From positions 219,437-283,436 of the forward strand of contig NZ_JAGGCS010000003.1 in assembly GCF_022884085.1 (NCBI RefSeq): DNA of 64,000 nucleotides, read 5' to 3'. Numbering within the stretch: the stretch's first letter is position 1; the number at the start of each line of letters is the position of its first letter. The notes beneath the pieces were generated by a model, which was not told where the DNA came from, ran no database searches, and saw only the letters and a list, made by a program, of their open reading frames with translations. Positions 9,012-17,546 of the stretch are shown piece after piece. A program made the position numbers and the translations under genes. This DNA is from Paenirhizobium cremeum. Lineage in GTDB: Bacteria; Pseudomonadota; Alphaproteobacteria; Rhizobiales; Rhizobiaceae.

Positions 9012-10484
9012 TTACTGCATTGCAGCCCAGCAGCCGATACCCACCTTTTTCAAGCTCTTGCATGCGTTGACAGCTGTCTTCTGGTCGTCGAAGCCACCGA
9101 AGCGGGCACGGTAAAGCTGTTCCGAACCGCTATTGTAGGCGACGGTGAAAGGGGTGGCGGAACGCAATACCTTGCCGCCTTTATCCTGCGCCTTGCGCAG
9201 GAGTGACATGGCCTGTTCCCGATCCGGCGAAGTGCCGATCTGGATGACCCAACCGGACGAAGGCTGGGTGGAAGCCGTTGTGGTCTGATCGACGGCTACC
9301 GGCTTGGCGGCGGCCTGTGCGACGGATTCTTCTTCCACGGGCGTTTGCGGAGCCGCCGAGGCCTGCACATCCGGCATATAGGCCGGCGCGGGCTGCGGCA
9401 CGGGAACGCTGGCGGAAAGCGGTCGCTCGGGAGCGCCGGTGGCGGCCTTCAACGCGGCAGCAGCGCCGTTATCGTTTGCCGGGGCGGCATAGGCCGAGGC
9501 GACCGCCCCGTTCTTGTAGCGGGCGTCAGGAAGCGGGCCTTCCGAGGGAAGGCGTGGTGCATTGGCGATGACGGCGGGCTCTTCGACGGCTGCGAGGGCG
9601 CTGGACGGCGCAACGGACGTGTTGACCTTGGCAATCAGGTCGCCGCCACCCGAACGAGACGCTTTCGGCATGTAGCGAAGAACGAGTTGTTTCATCGTTT
9701 CGTTGCGCTTTGCGCCGGAGGACGACCCCATCACGACCCCGACGATGGAACGTCCATCCGCCTGGGCGGAGGTTACGAGATTGTAGCCGGCAGCGCGTGT
9801 GTAGCCGGTCTTGATACCATCCACGCCGCGAACGACACCGAGCAGCCGATTGTGATTGCCGATCGTCTGCTTACCGAATTTGAAGCTGCGGGTGGAAAAA
9901 TATCCGTAATACTGCGGAAAATGCTGACGAAGCGCGATGCCCAGGCGAGCCTGATCGCGAGCGGTCGTCATCTGCGCCGTATTCGGCAGGCCGTTGGCAT
10001 TGCGGTAGGTGGTCTTGGTCATGCCGAGGCTGCGGGCCTTGGCGGTCATCATCTGGGCGAAACGGCTTTCCGACCCGCCGAGATATTCACCAAGCGCCGT
10101 GGCCATGTCGTTTGCCGAACGGGTTACGAGAGCGAGGATGGCCTGCTCGACGGTGACCGAACGGCCAGCGCCGACGCCGAGTTTGGAGGGAGGCTCTGCC
10201 GCAGCATTGGCCGATACCGGCACCTTGCTATTGAGACTGATGCGTCCCGCCTCGAGGGCTTCGAACGTCAGGTAAAGCGTCATCATCTTGGTGAGGGAAG
10301 CCGGATACCGAAGGCTGTCGGCATCTTCGCTGTAGAGCACCTTCCCGGTATTGGCGTCGACAACGATGCCGGCATATTTGGGCGCGGCGTTCGCCGGCTC
10401 GACATTCACACCAACTGCCGCCGCGAAAATCAGAGCCGCCGCCGCCAGCTTCTGCATCTTTTGCGCGAGGTTGAGACTTCCCAT
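9012..10484 (-). CDS. D-alanyl-D-alanine carboxypeptidase with C-terminal SPOR domain
   Basis: Periplasmic penicillin-binding protein of the S11 family that trims the terminal D-Ala from peptidoglycan stem peptides. After a signal peptide (cleavage near ANA, residue 33) the serine hydrolase domain shows Ser63 and Lys66 in PASLTKMMT, the SxN motif TRSANDMA and the KTG triad GIKTGYTRAAGYN. A Pro/Ala-rich linker leads to a SPOR domain (about 415-490, GWVIQIGTSPDREQAMSLLRKAQ), which binds denuded glycan and often directs proteins to the septum. I chose ATG 10484; a GTG four codons upstream is possible. Confidence 0.92.
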   Translation of the reverse strand: MGSLNLAQKMQKLAAAALIFAAAVGVNVEPANAAPKYAGIVVDANTGKVLYSEDADSLRYPASLTKMMTLYLTFEALEAGRISLNSKVPVSANAAAEPPSKLGVGAGRSVTVEQAILALVTRSANDMATALGEYLGGSESRFAQMMTAKARSLGMTKTTYRNANGLPNTAQMTTARDQARLGIALRQHFPQYYGYFSTRSFKFGKQTIGNHNRLLGVVRGVDGIKTGYTRAAGYNLVTSAQADGRSIVGVVMGSSSGAKRNETMKQLVLRYMPKASRSGGGDLIAKVNTSVAPSSALAAVEEPAVIANAPRLPSEGPLPDARYKNGAVASAYAAPANDNGAAAALKAATGAPERPLSASVPVPQPAPAYMPDVQASAAPQTPVEEESVAQAAAKPVAVDQTTTASTQPSSGWVIQIGTSPDREQAMSLLRKAQDKGGKVLRSATPFTVAYNSGSEQLYRARFGGFDDQKTAVNACKSLKKVGIGCWAAMQ

Positions 10485-10628
10485 TCTATTCTGCACCGCA
10501 AGAACTCTTCACATGCTGATCATTTCGGATCCGGGCTCGCCCCCACGTGCCCAATTTCGGGAAGTCTACGGCCCCAGCCTTACCAAGAGGTTTATAATGA
10601 ATCATTGGTTGCCGAATCCGGTCGCATT

Positions 10629-11378
10629 TTATGGGAGGGGATGTGTCGTCGGGTTTCCGAGCCGCGCCTCGACAAACTGGCGAATGGCGGAGTCCATCGC
10701 TTGCCAGTCCCGAAGCATGAGGCTGGAAAACCGATAGAGAACCGTCAGATCCCTGCCCACGTGAATGTCGCGCTGGCAGTCGCCGCTGGTTGCAAGCGCG
10801 GGTTCGCTCGGAAGCATGCAACGGACCGCATAGCCTGTGCCGTCGGGAAGGTTGGCGGTCAACAGAACCTCGTTGTCGTAGCCCGTGCCGTGGCGGAACC
10901 TGTGGAGCGTCAGACCGGCGGGGCCTTGCTGGGCCGGGCCTTCGAACAGAAGGCTGTAGATCGGTTCGATCCGGCCCGACATGTCCCGTGACATGGTGCT
11001 TTGCGACAGTTGCAGGAATAACAGTGTGTTACTGCTGTTGATGTCGTCAAAACGACGCCTGAGCTCCCGGCTGTAGCCGGTCATTTCGGGCCACAGCAGA
11101 TGGAGGTCGAGGCGTTCGCTCTCGCCCTCCCGGCGTTGCTCGGCAAAACGGATGGTGTTGGCCTCGATCTGCAATTCATCCTGGCCGATGCCGATCGAAA
11201 GTCTGGATGTGCTATCGCTATGTCCGGCCAGCGCGATTTCCTCGCCGAGAGTTCGGCCAAAAACGTGAATCGCCAACGAGAGCGCGGCAAGCAGCGCGAT
11301 CACTGACGTCGCAATCAGCAAAAAGCGATTCGAAATAAGCGGGCCATGGCCATGCGCATCGTCAGTCATATCGGCCAT
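10629..11378 (-). CDS. Membrane-anchored hypothetical protein (249 aa)
   Basis: I do not recognise the family. The start MADMTDDAHGHGPLIS has a good GAGGGGGTGGG ribosome site just upstream. One hydrophobic segment (about residues 17-40, FLLIATSVIALLAALSLAIHVFG) is followed by a polar domain with no Cys pair or obvious catalytic motif until VRCMLP and GDCQRD, whose two Cys could form a disulfide. The topology predicts a short cytoplasmic tail and a large periplasmic domain, reminiscent of unknown rhizobial inner-membrane proteins. It is in the same direction as the D,D-carboxypeptidase but 144 bases away. Confidence 0.72.
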   Translation of the reverse strand: MADMTDDAHGHGPLISNRFLLIATSVIALLAALSLAIHVFGRTLGEEIALAGHSDSTSRLSIGIGQDELQIEANTIRFAEQRREGESERLDLHLLWPEMTGYSRELRRRFDDINSSNTLLFLQLSQSTMSRDMSGRIEPIYSLLFEGPAQQGPAGLTLHRFRHGTGYDNEVLLTANLPDGTGYAVRCMLPSEPALATSGDCQRDIHVGRDLTVLYRFSSLMLRDWQAMDSAIRQFVEARLGNPTTHPLP

Positions 11379-11553
11379 GCCCACCCCCTCGTTCGCTGCC
11401 GGCAGCGTTCCCGTCCCGTCGCCTCCGGCTCCCGGAGGGCAATTTCGGAATCCGTCGGTACTTCGGAGCTTCAAAGGTCGGAGAAGATGGTTAATCTGGC
11501 GTAAAGATGCGATGTTCCCGCTGCGGGAACGCCAGGCCTTTCCCGAAGAAAGT

Positions 11554-11583
11554 GAGCCGGTCCCGAATGAACGGGACCGGCTC
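11554..11583 (-). terminator. Strong hairpin terminator after the BTLCP protease gene
   Basis: A perfect 12-base stem GAGCCGGTCCCG / CGGGACCGGCTC with a six-base loop begins about 80 bases past the BTLCP stop on the minus strand and is followed by ACTTTCTT. A smaller perfect hairpin GTTCCCG-CTG-CGGGAAC is at 11514-11530, further downstream. Together they should end minus-strand transcription before the next gene. Confidence 0.6.
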
Positions 11584-11663
11584 GTTGGCTCCGGTCGGGG
11601 ACGGGGTATGCGGGGGACAGACCGGGCCAGTAGCTTTGTCGAGGCGTTTCCAGGTGGCGGGGA

Positions 11664-12275
11664 TCAGTTGGTTCCGACGCTGCCGACCGCAGGAGCGCGA
11701 CCATCCTGGAGTTTGACCCAGCGGCCAGGATCATCCGTGGATTGCCGCTTGAGGTAGGTATACTCCGTGTCTGACCACAGCAGCACCTTGTTGCGCATGT
11801 TGTCGAGAATGAAGTCACCGTGGTCGGTGCGCACCGTGAGAACTGCGTGACCTTCGCCATTCGGCTGCAATACCACGGTGATCAGCAGGTCCGATGGCGA
11901 GAACCCCTTCTCCATCAGAAGCTTGCGCTTGAGGAGTACGAAATCCTCGCAATCGCCGACGGTGCGGGGATAGCTCCAGCGCTCCTCAACGCCGTAGATC
12001 TCCTGGTCCGTCATCGGCGTGATCGAACTGTTGACGGTATAGTTTACGTCGAGCAGGACTTTCCACCTGTCTTCGGTCAGCAGGGCAGGGCCGGCATCGC
12101 CGTCGACGGAGCGGCACTCGCTCGCATAAGACTTGCAGAATTCGTAATGGCCGATCGGCGGGTTCGCTTTCCCGACGATCTTCATGCTGGCAGGTACCGC
12201 GGCTGCGGGCGCAACAAGCGCTACGAGCAGCGCTGCGGTCAAGAGTCCAATCCCCAGAGTTTTCTTTTTTGTCAT
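11664..12275 (-). CDS. Periplasmic transglutaminase-like cysteine proteinase (BTLCP, LapG-like)
   Basis: The 203-residue protein has a signal peptide (residues 1-26, ending APAAA) and the bacterial transglutaminase-like cysteine proteinase triad: Cys109 in VGDCEDFVLLKRKLL, His143 in GEGHAVLTVRT and Asp158 in FILDNMRNKV. This is the family of LapG, which cleaves surface adhesins at a dialanine site under c-di-GMP control through LapD. No LapD or large adhesin gene is in the window, so the substrate is unknown. A PilZ (c-di-GMP receptor) gene lies upstream on the same strand across an AT-rich gap. Confidence 0.88.
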   Translation of the reverse strand: MTKKKTLGIGLLTAALLVALVAPAAAVPASMKIVGKANPPIGHYEFCKSYASECRSVDGDAGPALLTEDRWKVLLDVNYTVNSSITPMTDQEIYGVEERWSYPRTVGDCEDFVLLKRKLLMEKGFSPSDLLITVVLQPNGEGHAVLTVRTDHGDFILDNMRNKVLLWSDTEYTYLKRQSTDDPGRWVKLQDGRAPAVGSVGTN

Positions 12276-12784
12276 TGGTTGTCTCCCTGTGATGGAGCCA
12301 ACATGACACGTATATTTTGATCTCTCGCAAAATGTCGAAGTAAAATACGAGGATGAATAGATTTAAACTTGCCTACAATGAGAATAAAACAAGTATAAAA
12401 TAAAGATAAAACTCGATGAGTATTTTAGTAAAAATCTCGTCGAATTTTACCTTTTACAGGGGCGCGCTGCCATCCCGTCAAGAAGCGTTTGTGAGATAAA
12501 ATATTGAAATATAAAAAGAAATATTCGATTTTCGATTCTTGTCTGAGGCGGGTGGCCAATGTCTTCGTTTTCCCGCCGCACTCGATTGGCTCGCAGGGTT
12601 GCGGCACGGGCGCAGGATCGGGAACGGCCAAACGTGACGGCGCAGGAGTTCAGCGTTTCAAATCGCTGTCGAAAAATTTCAAGAGGGAATTTATGGGGTC
12701 GCGTTTTCGCGTCCGATATCGATGGGCATGTGTCCGCTCCGACGGCATACGCGCCGTCGCGCGGTTAGCGATGAACGCAATCGT
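12276..12784. other. AT-rich intergenic region between BTLCP and PilZ genes
   Basis: This 509-base gap has no convincing gene. From about 12300 to 12540 it is strikingly AT-rich, with repeated runs such as ATAAAACAAG and GATAAAATATTG, against GC-rich surroundings. It probably holds the BTLCP promoter on the right of the gene. A hairpin CGACGGC / GCCGTCG at 12740-12759 lies just past the PilZ stop on the minus strand and may mark that transcript's end. Short plus-strand frames here lack coding character. Confidence 0.5.
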
Positions 12785-13396
12785 TCAAAGAAATTCGGTG
12801 AGGGCTTCGCGGGATTGCAGCGACAGGAACTCGATGGCGACGCCTTCGAGGAAATGGCGAACGATTCGGCCGCGCATGTTGCCGAGCTGGACGGCGGTGC
12901 CGATCGGCGGGCGAATATCGATGTCGATCGCCGCGCCGGACAGCGAGAGGTCCATCAGGCGGCAGGGGTAGCGGCGACCGTCCTCCAGCATGAGTTCTGC
13001 CACCGTGTTGCGCGGTGTCAGTCGGTCGTGGCGGCGGTCTTCCGGCAGGCCGAGTTCGTGCTTGTTGGCGATCCAGGTCAACTGGGCGGCAAGTTTCTCG
13101 CGCTTGCGACCCGTCGCGACGATGGACATGACGAAGCCGTCCTCGGTCAGTTTGGTGACGGTGCCTTCGATGCGTCCGAGGTGATCTATATAGGCAATGA
13201 CCCGCTCATTTGCACGCGGTCTGCCGGCGCAGGCGAAGTTGACGTCGCCCGGGGACATGTCGATGACCTTGCAGACGTATTCCTCGTAATTGGCAAGCAT
13301 CAGGCGTCCCTGCAGGTTCACCGCGACGCGCTGGAAGGCGCGCTGCTGTGCAGGGGGAGCCATGTTGCTGTTCTGCGTTGCCTGAAAGGAATACAT
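12785..13396 (-). CDS. Tandem PilZ-domain protein (probable c-di-GMP effector)
   Basis: The 203-residue protein appears to hold two PilZ-like domains. The first (about 18-95) starts QRAFQRVAVNLQGRLML with the short motif IDMSPGDVNF. The second (about 120-200) has the better c-di-GMP signature: RHDRLTPR for the RxxxR part and LMDLSLSGAAIDID for the D/NxSxxG part. No signal peptide or membrane segment, so it is cytoplasmic. Such proteins adjust motility or exopolysaccharide in response to c-di-GMP in rhizobia. It is transcribed alone, divergent from the RNA/rhomboid region. Confidence 0.88.
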   Translation of the reverse strand: MYSFQATQNSNMAPPAQQRAFQRVAVNLQGRLMLANYEEYVCKVIDMSPGDVNFACAGRPRANERVIAYIDHLGRIEGTVTKLTEDGFVMSIVATGRKREKLAAQLTWIANKHELGLPEDRRHDRLTPRNTVAELMLEDGRRYPCRLMDLSLSGAAIDIDIRPPIGTAVQLGNMRGRIVRHFLEGVAIEFLSLQSREALTEFL

Positions 13397-13560
13397 GGAT
13401 GAATGGTCTGAAATATTTCGCGACGATTAAATGCTTAGCGGCAAGCTGTTAACATAACGTTTTTTGATGATGCCGGCGGCGTTCTAAATTGGCCTGCATC
13501 TCCCGCGATTAAGGTTAATACTTCCTTTTCGTTGCGCGGCGCCGTGAGCTGTGGCAAATG

Positions 13561-13667
13561 GCTTACACGACGTTTCGAAGCAATATGCTTCAGCACCAAC
13601 TGTCGGGTAGGGGTAGACCCTGGGGGACCCGAACAGCCGTCCGGTTCAGGCCGGACGGCTTTTTTTT
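13561..13667 (+). ncRNA. Candidate structured small RNA with intrinsic terminator
   Basis: Three consecutive stem-loops lie in the 342-base gap between the PilZ and rhomboid genes. SL1 is GAAGCA-ATA-TGCTTC (13577-13591). SL2 nests TCGGGT/ACCCGA (13603-13608 with 13627-13632) around AGGG/CCCT (13609-13612 with 13618-13621), leaving a GGGGG bulge. SL3 is a perfect 10-base stem AGCCGTCCGG/CCGGACGGCT (13635-13660) followed by eight T, a textbook terminator. No open frame explains it. It could be a free sRNA or a leader/attenuator for the rhomboid gene, whose ATG is 72 bases past the T run. The 5' end is not determined. The rest of the gap (13397-13560) shows nothing I can name. Confidence 0.7.
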
Positions 13668-13738
13668 GTCCATGCGCTGCGCTATGGCTCTCTGGTTTGG
13701 TGGATCTGAAGTTCGCCAGCTTGCAGAGGTGGAACCAG

Positions 13739-14497
13739 ATGGACGAACGGACGCCGCAATCCGGAGAAGATCGAGACCCGACGGAAGCCGCCGGGGAACG
13801 GCGGCGGGAGCCTGTTTTCAACCTGCCGGCGGGAATTCTCGCCTTGTTGGCGCTGTTGGGGGCAATCTACTTCGTCCAGTCGGTTTTGTTGACGCCGGAT
13901 ATGGTGGACTGGATGACGGTCGAATTCGGTTTCACGCCGTTACGCTATGTCTATCCACTGTCCCAGCAGGGATATGAATGGCTCTGGACGCCCGTGACCT
14001 ATTCGCTGCTCCATGGCGGTCTTGAGCATCTGGCGTTCAACGGCCTCTGGCTTGCGGCTTTCGGTACTCCGGTCCTGCGTCGCATCGGCCTGCCGCGATT
14101 CCTGATGCTGTGGGCCGTCTCCTCGGCCGCCGGTGCGGCCTTTCATGCCGCCTTCAACTGGGGCCAGCCGACCTTCCTGATCGGCGCCTCGGGAGCGGTC
14201 TCCGCTTTCATGGGGGCCGCCTGCCGATTCGCTTTCGGCGGCCGTGCTCGGGAGGCGGCCTCGCATCTGGGATATAATCCGCCGCGCCTGACGATCGTCG
14301 ACGCCTTGAGGCAGAAAACGGTACGGGTCTTCATCCTGGTCTGGTTCGTCGGCAATCTCGTGATCGCGTTCGGTGTGCCGCTTTTCGGCGATATTGGCGC
14401 CGCCGTTGCATGGGATGCACATATCGGCGGCTTTCTTCTCGGTTTCCTGTGCTTCGGATTATTCGACCCCGTTTCCGACCCTCGACGGCGCGCGTGA
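13739..14497 (+). CDS. Rhomboid family intramembrane serine protease
   Basis: The 252-residue protein has a polar N-terminus (about 1-28) and then six or so membrane segments. The catalytic dyad is Ser151 in IGASGAVSAFMG and His228 in AWDAHIGGFLLG; the HGGLEHLAFNGLWL segment supplies the conserved His92/His97/Asn101 of the oxyanion region. It should cleave transmembrane substrates in the inner membrane. The ATG at 13739 is preferred over earlier in-frame codons because those would overlap the terminator of the RNA candidate, and GAGGTGG sits just upstream. Confidence 0.93.
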   Translation: MDERTPQSGEDRDPTEAAGERRREPVFNLPAGILALLALLGAIYFVQSVLLTPDMVDWMTVEFGFTPLRYVYPLSQQGYEWLWTPVTYSLLHGGLEHLAFNGLWLAAFGTPVLRRIGLPRFLMLWAVSSAAGAAFHAAFNWGQPTFLIGASGAVSAFMGAACRFAFGGRAREAASHLGYNPPRLTIVDALRQKTVRVFILVWFVGNLVIAFGVPLFGDIGAAVAWDAHIGGFLLGFLCFGLFDPVSDPRRRA

Positions 14498-14613
14498 GGT
14501 GAAGTTCCTCGCATATTGCAATCTCCTTGATTAACAGGCACCATTTCTCCAATCGGAACCGCAGGGAGTGTGCGGAGTTCGACCAGGACGCAATGACTGC
14601 GAAGGAGGAGAGC

Positions 14614-15048
14614 ATGTCCGTATCCGTCAGGAGCATACTTGAGGTAAAGGGCCGCGATGTCGTGACCATCGGCCCGAACATGACTTTGGCCGAAGCTGCC
14701 CGCGTGCTTGAGGAAAACAAGATCGGCGCCGTCGTGGTCGTCGGCATGGAAGGCCGCATCGTCGGCATCTTCACGGAGCGCGACGTGGTGCGCGCCATCG
14801 CACGTTCTGCCGGCGAGGCGCTGACCAAACCGGTCTCGTCTGTGATGACCTCGAACGTTCATCGCTGCAACGAGCAGACGACCGTCAATGAACTGATGGA
14901 AATGATGTCGAGCCATCGTTTCCGCCACGTTCCTGTCGAGGAACAGGGCAGGCTCTGCGGCATCGTTTCGATCGGCGACGTCGTGAAATCGCGTATCCGG
15001 GAAGTCGAGCTGGAGGCCGAACAGATCAAGGCCTACATCGCCGGCTGA
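14614..15048 (+). CDS. Tandem CBS-domain protein
   Basis: The 144-residue cytoplasmic protein consists of two CBS domains, about residues 1-65 (SVRSILEVKGRDVVTIGPNMTLAEAARVLEENKIGAVVV...IVGIFTERDVVRAIA) and 72-130 (PVSSVMTSNVHRCNEQTTVNEL...LCGIVSIGDVVKSRI). Such pairs (Bateman modules) bind adenosine nucleotides such as AMP, ATP or NADH. The partner is not evident here. GAAGGAGGAG before ATG 14614 fixes the start; a longer frame from 14527 lacks such a site. Confidence 0.92.
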   Translation: MSVSVRSILEVKGRDVVTIGPNMTLAEAARVLEENKIGAVVVVGMEGRIVGIFTERDVVRAIARSAGEALTKPVSSVMTSNVHRCNEQTTVNELMEMMSSHRFRHVPVEEQGRLCGIVSIGDVVKSRIREVELEAEQIKAYIAG

Positions 15049-15099
15049 GGCAACCGGGCCAGGTGGCCGGCCGAAAGACAAATCGGCCGGCACGCGCCG

Positions 15100-16050
15100 T
15101 CAGCGGGTGAAGGTGTCCTGCAACCGCTTCAATTCGTTGATGCGCGATTTGGTTTCCTCATAGCCGCGCTCGATCGCCTCGCCGGCCCGATGGAACTCTG
15201 AGAGGCCGATATCGTTCAGCCGCGGGTGAAGCGCCAGATCCGGGGGATCGCCGGCGAGCCTTGCGCGCGAGATACGATCCTGGATGATGTTGAAGGCCTG
15301 GACCATCACGCCGGTCAGGCCGATCCGGTGATGATGTTTTGGCAGATCGGAGGCCTCGCCGACCTCGCTTGCCCGGTGCTTGACCACGGCTGAGCGACCG
15401 AACACGTCATAATGCAGGTTGGCCGCCACCACCAGCGGCTGTTCGTAGGCGCGGCAGACGGAGACGGGTACGGGATTGACCAGCGCGCCATCGATCAGAG
15501 TGCGGTTGTTGCAGTTGACGGGTTCGAAAATGCCCGGAAGCGCATAGGATGCCCTGAGCGCCGTGATGAGGTGGCCGCTTTCGATCCAGACCTCGTGACC
15601 GCTGTTGAGTTCGGCGGCGACCGCGACGAACGGCTTGGGCAGGTCTTCGATCATCAGGCCCTGCAGGTGCTCCTGCATTCGCTTGGTGAGGCGCATGCCG
15701 CCGAGAAGCCCGCCGCCGCCAATGGTGAGGTCGAGAAGGGAGGCGATCCGGCGCATGGTCAGCGAGCGGGCGAAGGCCTCGAGTTCGTCGAGTTTTCCAG
15801 CAAGATAGCAGCCCCCGACAAGCGCGCCGATCGATGTGCCGGCAATCATGCCGACTTCGATTTCAGCTTCGTCCAGGGCCCGGAGAACGCCGATATGTGC
15901 CCAGCCGCGTGCAGCCCCACCGCCAAGTGCCAGAGCAATTCTGGTCTTCTTCGGTTTCTCCGGCTCGAGGATCGGCGGTGTAATCGCAGTCGTGCCTCCG
16001 CCCAGGGCGGCACGTGCCGACGCATTACCCTTCAAATTCCAGTTCAGCAT
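15100..16050 (-). CDS. Patatin-like phospholipase family protein
   Basis: The 316-residue protein carries the patatin fold: oxyanion glycine motif ALGGGAARGWAHIGVLRAL, nucleophile elbow Ser73 in GTSIGALVGG, and the catalytic Asp in LIDGALVNPVPV. Such Ser-Asp dyad hydrolases cleave acyl esters of phospholipids; RssA/YchK-like small members are common in bacteria with unknown substrates. No signal peptide, so probably cytoplasmic or at the membrane surface. It is convergent with the CBS gene, 51 bases apart. Confidence 0.92.
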   Translation of the reverse strand: MLNWNLKGNASARAALGGGTTAITPPILEPEKPKKTRIALALGGGAARGWAHIGVLRALDEAEIEVGMIAGTSIGALVGGCYLAGKLDELEAFARSLTMRRIASLLDLTIGGGGLLGGMRLTKRMQEHLQGLMIEDLPKPFVAVAAELNSGHEVWIESGHLITALRASYALPGIFEPVNCNNRTLIDGALVNPVPVSVCRAYEQPLVVAANLHYDVFGRSAVVKHRASEVGEASDLPKHHHRIGLTGVMVQAFNIIQDRISRARLAGDPPDLALHPRLNDIGLSEFHRAGEAIERGYEETKSRINELKRLQDTFTR

Positions 16051-16154
16051 CTCCGCATATCCTCACGGCTGAACAACTCCCAATGCCCCATTAGGGCACC
16101 GGATGCTTACCAAATTGTTTCGAGGCGGAGCGGACGTGTGCGGAATTCGTTCCG

Positions 16155-16619
16155 TCACGCCTTTTTGTCCGGTCCGCCATAGATGGCATCGGGATCGAAA
16201 TGACGGTGATTGTCGGTGACGTCGAGACACGGCGTACCGCCCGAGAGCGATACGCTGCGATAGAAGCAGGAGCGACGCCCCGTATGGCAGGTTGCGTCGT
16301 GGCCAGCCACCTCGACCTTCAGCCACACGGCGTCCTGGTCGCAATCGGTCCGGATTTCCCTTACGCTTTGCAGATTGCCGGAACTTTCGCCCTTTTTCCA
16401 GATCTTCCCGCGGGAGCGGCTGTAATAATGCGCGATGCCCGTTTCGAGCGTCAGCGCCAGCGCCTCGGCGTTCATATGGGCGACCATCAGGAGTTCGCCG
16501 TCGCGGGCGTCGGTGACGACGGCGGTCAGCAGGCCGTTATCGTCGAACTTCGGCGTGAAGCGCGTATCTTCCTCGAGCGCATGCTTGTCGGATGGCGGCG
16601 GATCGAAAGCGATCGTCAT
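16155..16619 (-). CDS. hisI: Phosphoribosyl-AMP cyclohydrolase HisI
   Basis: Third step of histidine synthesis: opens the adenine ring of phosphoribosyl-AMP. The 154-residue single-domain protein has the family signatures [36 protein letters not shown], the metal-binding aspartates in [14 protein letters not shown], and the zinc cysteines in [11 protein letters not shown]. Unlike the enterobacterial enzyme it is not fused to HisE, which is usual in alphaproteobacteria. It follows folE on the minus strand after 45 bases and could share its transcript. Confidence 0.96.
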   Translation of the reverse strand: MTIAFDPPPSDKHALEEDTRFTPKFDDNGLLTAVVTDARDGELLMVAHMNAEALALTLETGIAHYYSRSRGKIWKKGESSGNLQSVREIRTDCDQDAVWLKVEVAGHDATCHTGRRSCFYRSVSLSGGTPCLDVTDNHRHFDPDAIYGGPDKKA

Positions 16620-16664
16620 GATGCGGTCCTGGAACCCTGGAACGTGGGACGGAAGATGCGCCGC

Positions 16665-17270
16665 TCAGCGGCCGCGCACCATCGACATGAAGCGCGCCTG
16701 TTCGGCGGCATTGTCCTTGAAACGACCGGTGAAGGTGGTCGTGAGCGTGGTGGAACCGGACTTCTGCACGCCGCGCATGGCCATGCACATATGCTCGGCC
16801 TCGATGAAGACGGCGACGCCCTGAGGACGCAGGGTCTCTTCGATGGCATCGGCGATCTGCGCCGTCATCGCTTCCTGCGTCTGCAGCCGGCGGCCATAGA
16901 CCTCGACGACGCGGGCGATCTTGGAAAGACCGAGCACACGCCCATCGGGCAGGTAGGCCACATGCGCCTTGCCGATCACCGGCAGCATGTGATGTTCGCA
17001 GTGCGAGAAGAACGGGATATCGCGCACCAGCACGATGTCGTTATAGCCGGCGACCTCCTCGAAGGTGGTGCCGAGCACCTCGTCGATATCGGCATCGTAG
17101 CCTGCGAACAGTTCGCGATAGGCTTTCACCACCCGTTTCGGCGTGTCAAGCAATCCCTCGCGGCTGGGATCATCGCCGACCCAGCGCAAGAGGGTGCGTA
17201 CGGCTTCCTCGGCCTCTTCGCGGCTCGGGCGCTCGGTTTCGGGCGATAGCTTGTTGACGACGGCATCCAT
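16665..17270 (-). CDS. folE: GTP cyclohydrolase I FolE
   Basis: FolE converts GTP to 7,8-dihydroneopterin triphosphate, the entry to folate and also queuosine synthesis. The zinc ligands are seen as [12 protein letters not shown] and the later Cys in [21 protein letters not shown], and the whole domain [25 protein letters not shown] to the C-terminus is intact. It is the zinc-dependent FolEI type, although I see no Zur box at this gene. ATG 17270 (MDAVVNK) has GGGAG nine bases upstream; an ATG two codons earlier or an in-frame extension is possible but lacks support. Confidence 0.95.
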   Translation of the reverse strand: MDAVVNKLSPETERPSREEAEEAVRTLLRWVGDDPSREGLLDTPKRVVKAYRELFAGYDADIDEVLGTTFEEVAGYNDIVLVRDIPFFSHCEHHMLPVIGKAHVAYLPDGRVLGLSKIARVVEVYGRRLQTQEAMTAQIADAIEETLRPQGVAVFIEAEHMCMAMRGVQKSGSTTLTTTFTGRFKDNAAEQARFMSMVRGR

Positions 17271-17465
17271 GCCCATGGTCTCCCGGTCCTTTGCGTTGCG
17301 GACCGCCTGTTTTGCTTTCTCTGCCTGTAAATGCGTAACTCGGTTCATCTTGGCAAGTCCGTTCTTCCAAATCCTGTCGGTCGGGCGGCCTTGCCCTTGT
17401 TTTGTTTGGACCGAATTCTCAACTCTCATATAATGACGATCGAGGCAGAGTGAAGGAACATCGGT

Positions 17466-17480
17466 GCAACACACTGTTGC
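17466..17480. promoter_or_regulatory. Inverted repeat between folE and Fe-S scaffold genes
   Basis: GCAACA-CAC-TGTTGC is a perfect 6-base palindrome with a 3-base spacer in the 276-base divergent gap (17271-17546). A second TGTTGC is at 17499-17504. The position suits an operator for either gene, but I cannot name the regulator. The rest of the gap shows nothing clear. Confidence 0.3.
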
Positions 17481-17546
17481 GCAAATGCGGACAACGCTGT
17501 TGCTTCTTCGATCGTATAGCGGCTCAGGAGACCATAAAGACCCGCC

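Noticed and set aside
12504..12971. Plus-strand frame starting MKYKKKYSIFDSCL in the AT-rich gap
   Set aside because: Runs into the antisense of the PilZ gene, shows no coding character and no ribosome site.
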